Below are positions 63,794-64,000 of a stretch of DNA of 64,000 nucleotides, piece after piece. The stretch's first letter is position 1; each line of letters starts with the position of its first letter. A program made the position numbers and the translations under genes. Source of the stretch: Heterotrichella gracilis (lineage: Eukaryota > Sar > Xanthophyceae > Tribonematales > Xanthonemataceae). The notes under the pieces were generated by a model that saw only the letters and a list, made by a program, of their open reading frames with translations, was not told the origin of the DNA and searched no databases. Location of the stretch: positions 1 to 64,000 of the forward strand of contig JAULBX010031481.1 in NCBI GenBank assembly GCA_032358255.1. Direction: 5' to 3'.

Positions 63794-64000
63794 CGTGCGG
63801 TATTGTGCCTGCGATCGCCCCTCGAGAAAGAGTGGATATCAAGGGCGAAGGCAGTAGCCCCGTACCAATCAACGTTGGTGATTGGCTGGGGTTTCAACAC
63901 ATGCTGCTTGTATTTGCAGCAGATCAAAAGGTCTCTTGTGAAAGTCTGGCAGGCATCGGTGAGTTTGCAGCCGTTATGCAGTCTCGGAAGTGGGTGGCGA
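63794..64000. promoter_or_regulatory. Start of the NNT upstream region
   Basis: 207 bp upstream of the transhydrogenase ATG, cut by the window edge. Contains GATTGGCTGG (CCAAT-box-like in reverse) at 63879-63888. Presumed to hold the 5' UTR or promoter. Confidence 0.4.

Overview
This window is nuclear DNA of a green alga (Viridiplantae) that very probably builds flagella. The evidence is: spliceosomal GT-AG introns in nearly every gene; plant-type proteins (a plastid UVR/NTF2-like protein, a DUF1350 protein, a UPF0301 protein with a transit-like N-terminus, a type I plant prohibitin, an AT3G44150-like secreted protein); plant-type telomeric words TTTAGGG/CCCTAAA scattered through introns; and an intact delta-tubulin, a protein tied to triplet-microtubule basal bodies. 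I cannot name the species. No rRNA, tRNA, CRISPR, prokaryotic operon or virus-like element was recognised.

Layout, with exon models spliced by eye and checked for reading phase: UVR + SnoaL/NTF2-like protein (572-2647, -); snRNP SmD1 (3549-4378, +); glutathione S-transferase-like (6037-8240, +); UPF0739/C1orf74-like (9018-10641, -); BLOC-1 subunit 1 with a long repetitive tail (10755-12415, -); WD40 protein with an N-terminal PIP-box-like motif (12778-16778, +); CCDC6-like coiled coil (18149-21168, -); cyanobacterial-type metallophosphoesterase (23185-26072, +); prohibitin (27389-29583, -); AT3G44150-like secreted protein (30013-31902, +); delta-tubulin (32857-35914, -); UPF0301/AlgH-like (36647-39274, +); prefoldin subunit 4 (40436-41248, -); DUF1350 plastid protein (41812-46473, +); three tandem F-box/LRR copies, the middle one broken (47164-53584, -); and a full-length fused NAD(P) transhydrogenase (55230-63793, -; 17 exons, one containing an assembly gap). 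Genes are packed head-to-head and tail-to-tail with spacers of about 0.1-2 kb. They are ordinary housekeeping genes with no shared pathway.

The most unusual thing is the introns. In most GC-rich genes here an exon end, together with its splice site, is repeated one to three times inside the adjoining intron. 5'-end copies lie upstream of the real exon and 3'-end copies lie downstream, often separated by TTTAGGG-like words. I call these 'shadow exons'. They range from wrecked to nearly perfect. Four in the transhydrogenase gene differ from the real exon almost only at synonymous positions (about 29 synonymous against 2 amino-acid-changing codons in about 113, counted by eye). That is hard to reconcile with simple neutral debris. 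SmD1, the AT3G44150-like gene, delta-tubulin and prefoldin 4, which look less GC-rich at third positions, have no recognisable shadows.
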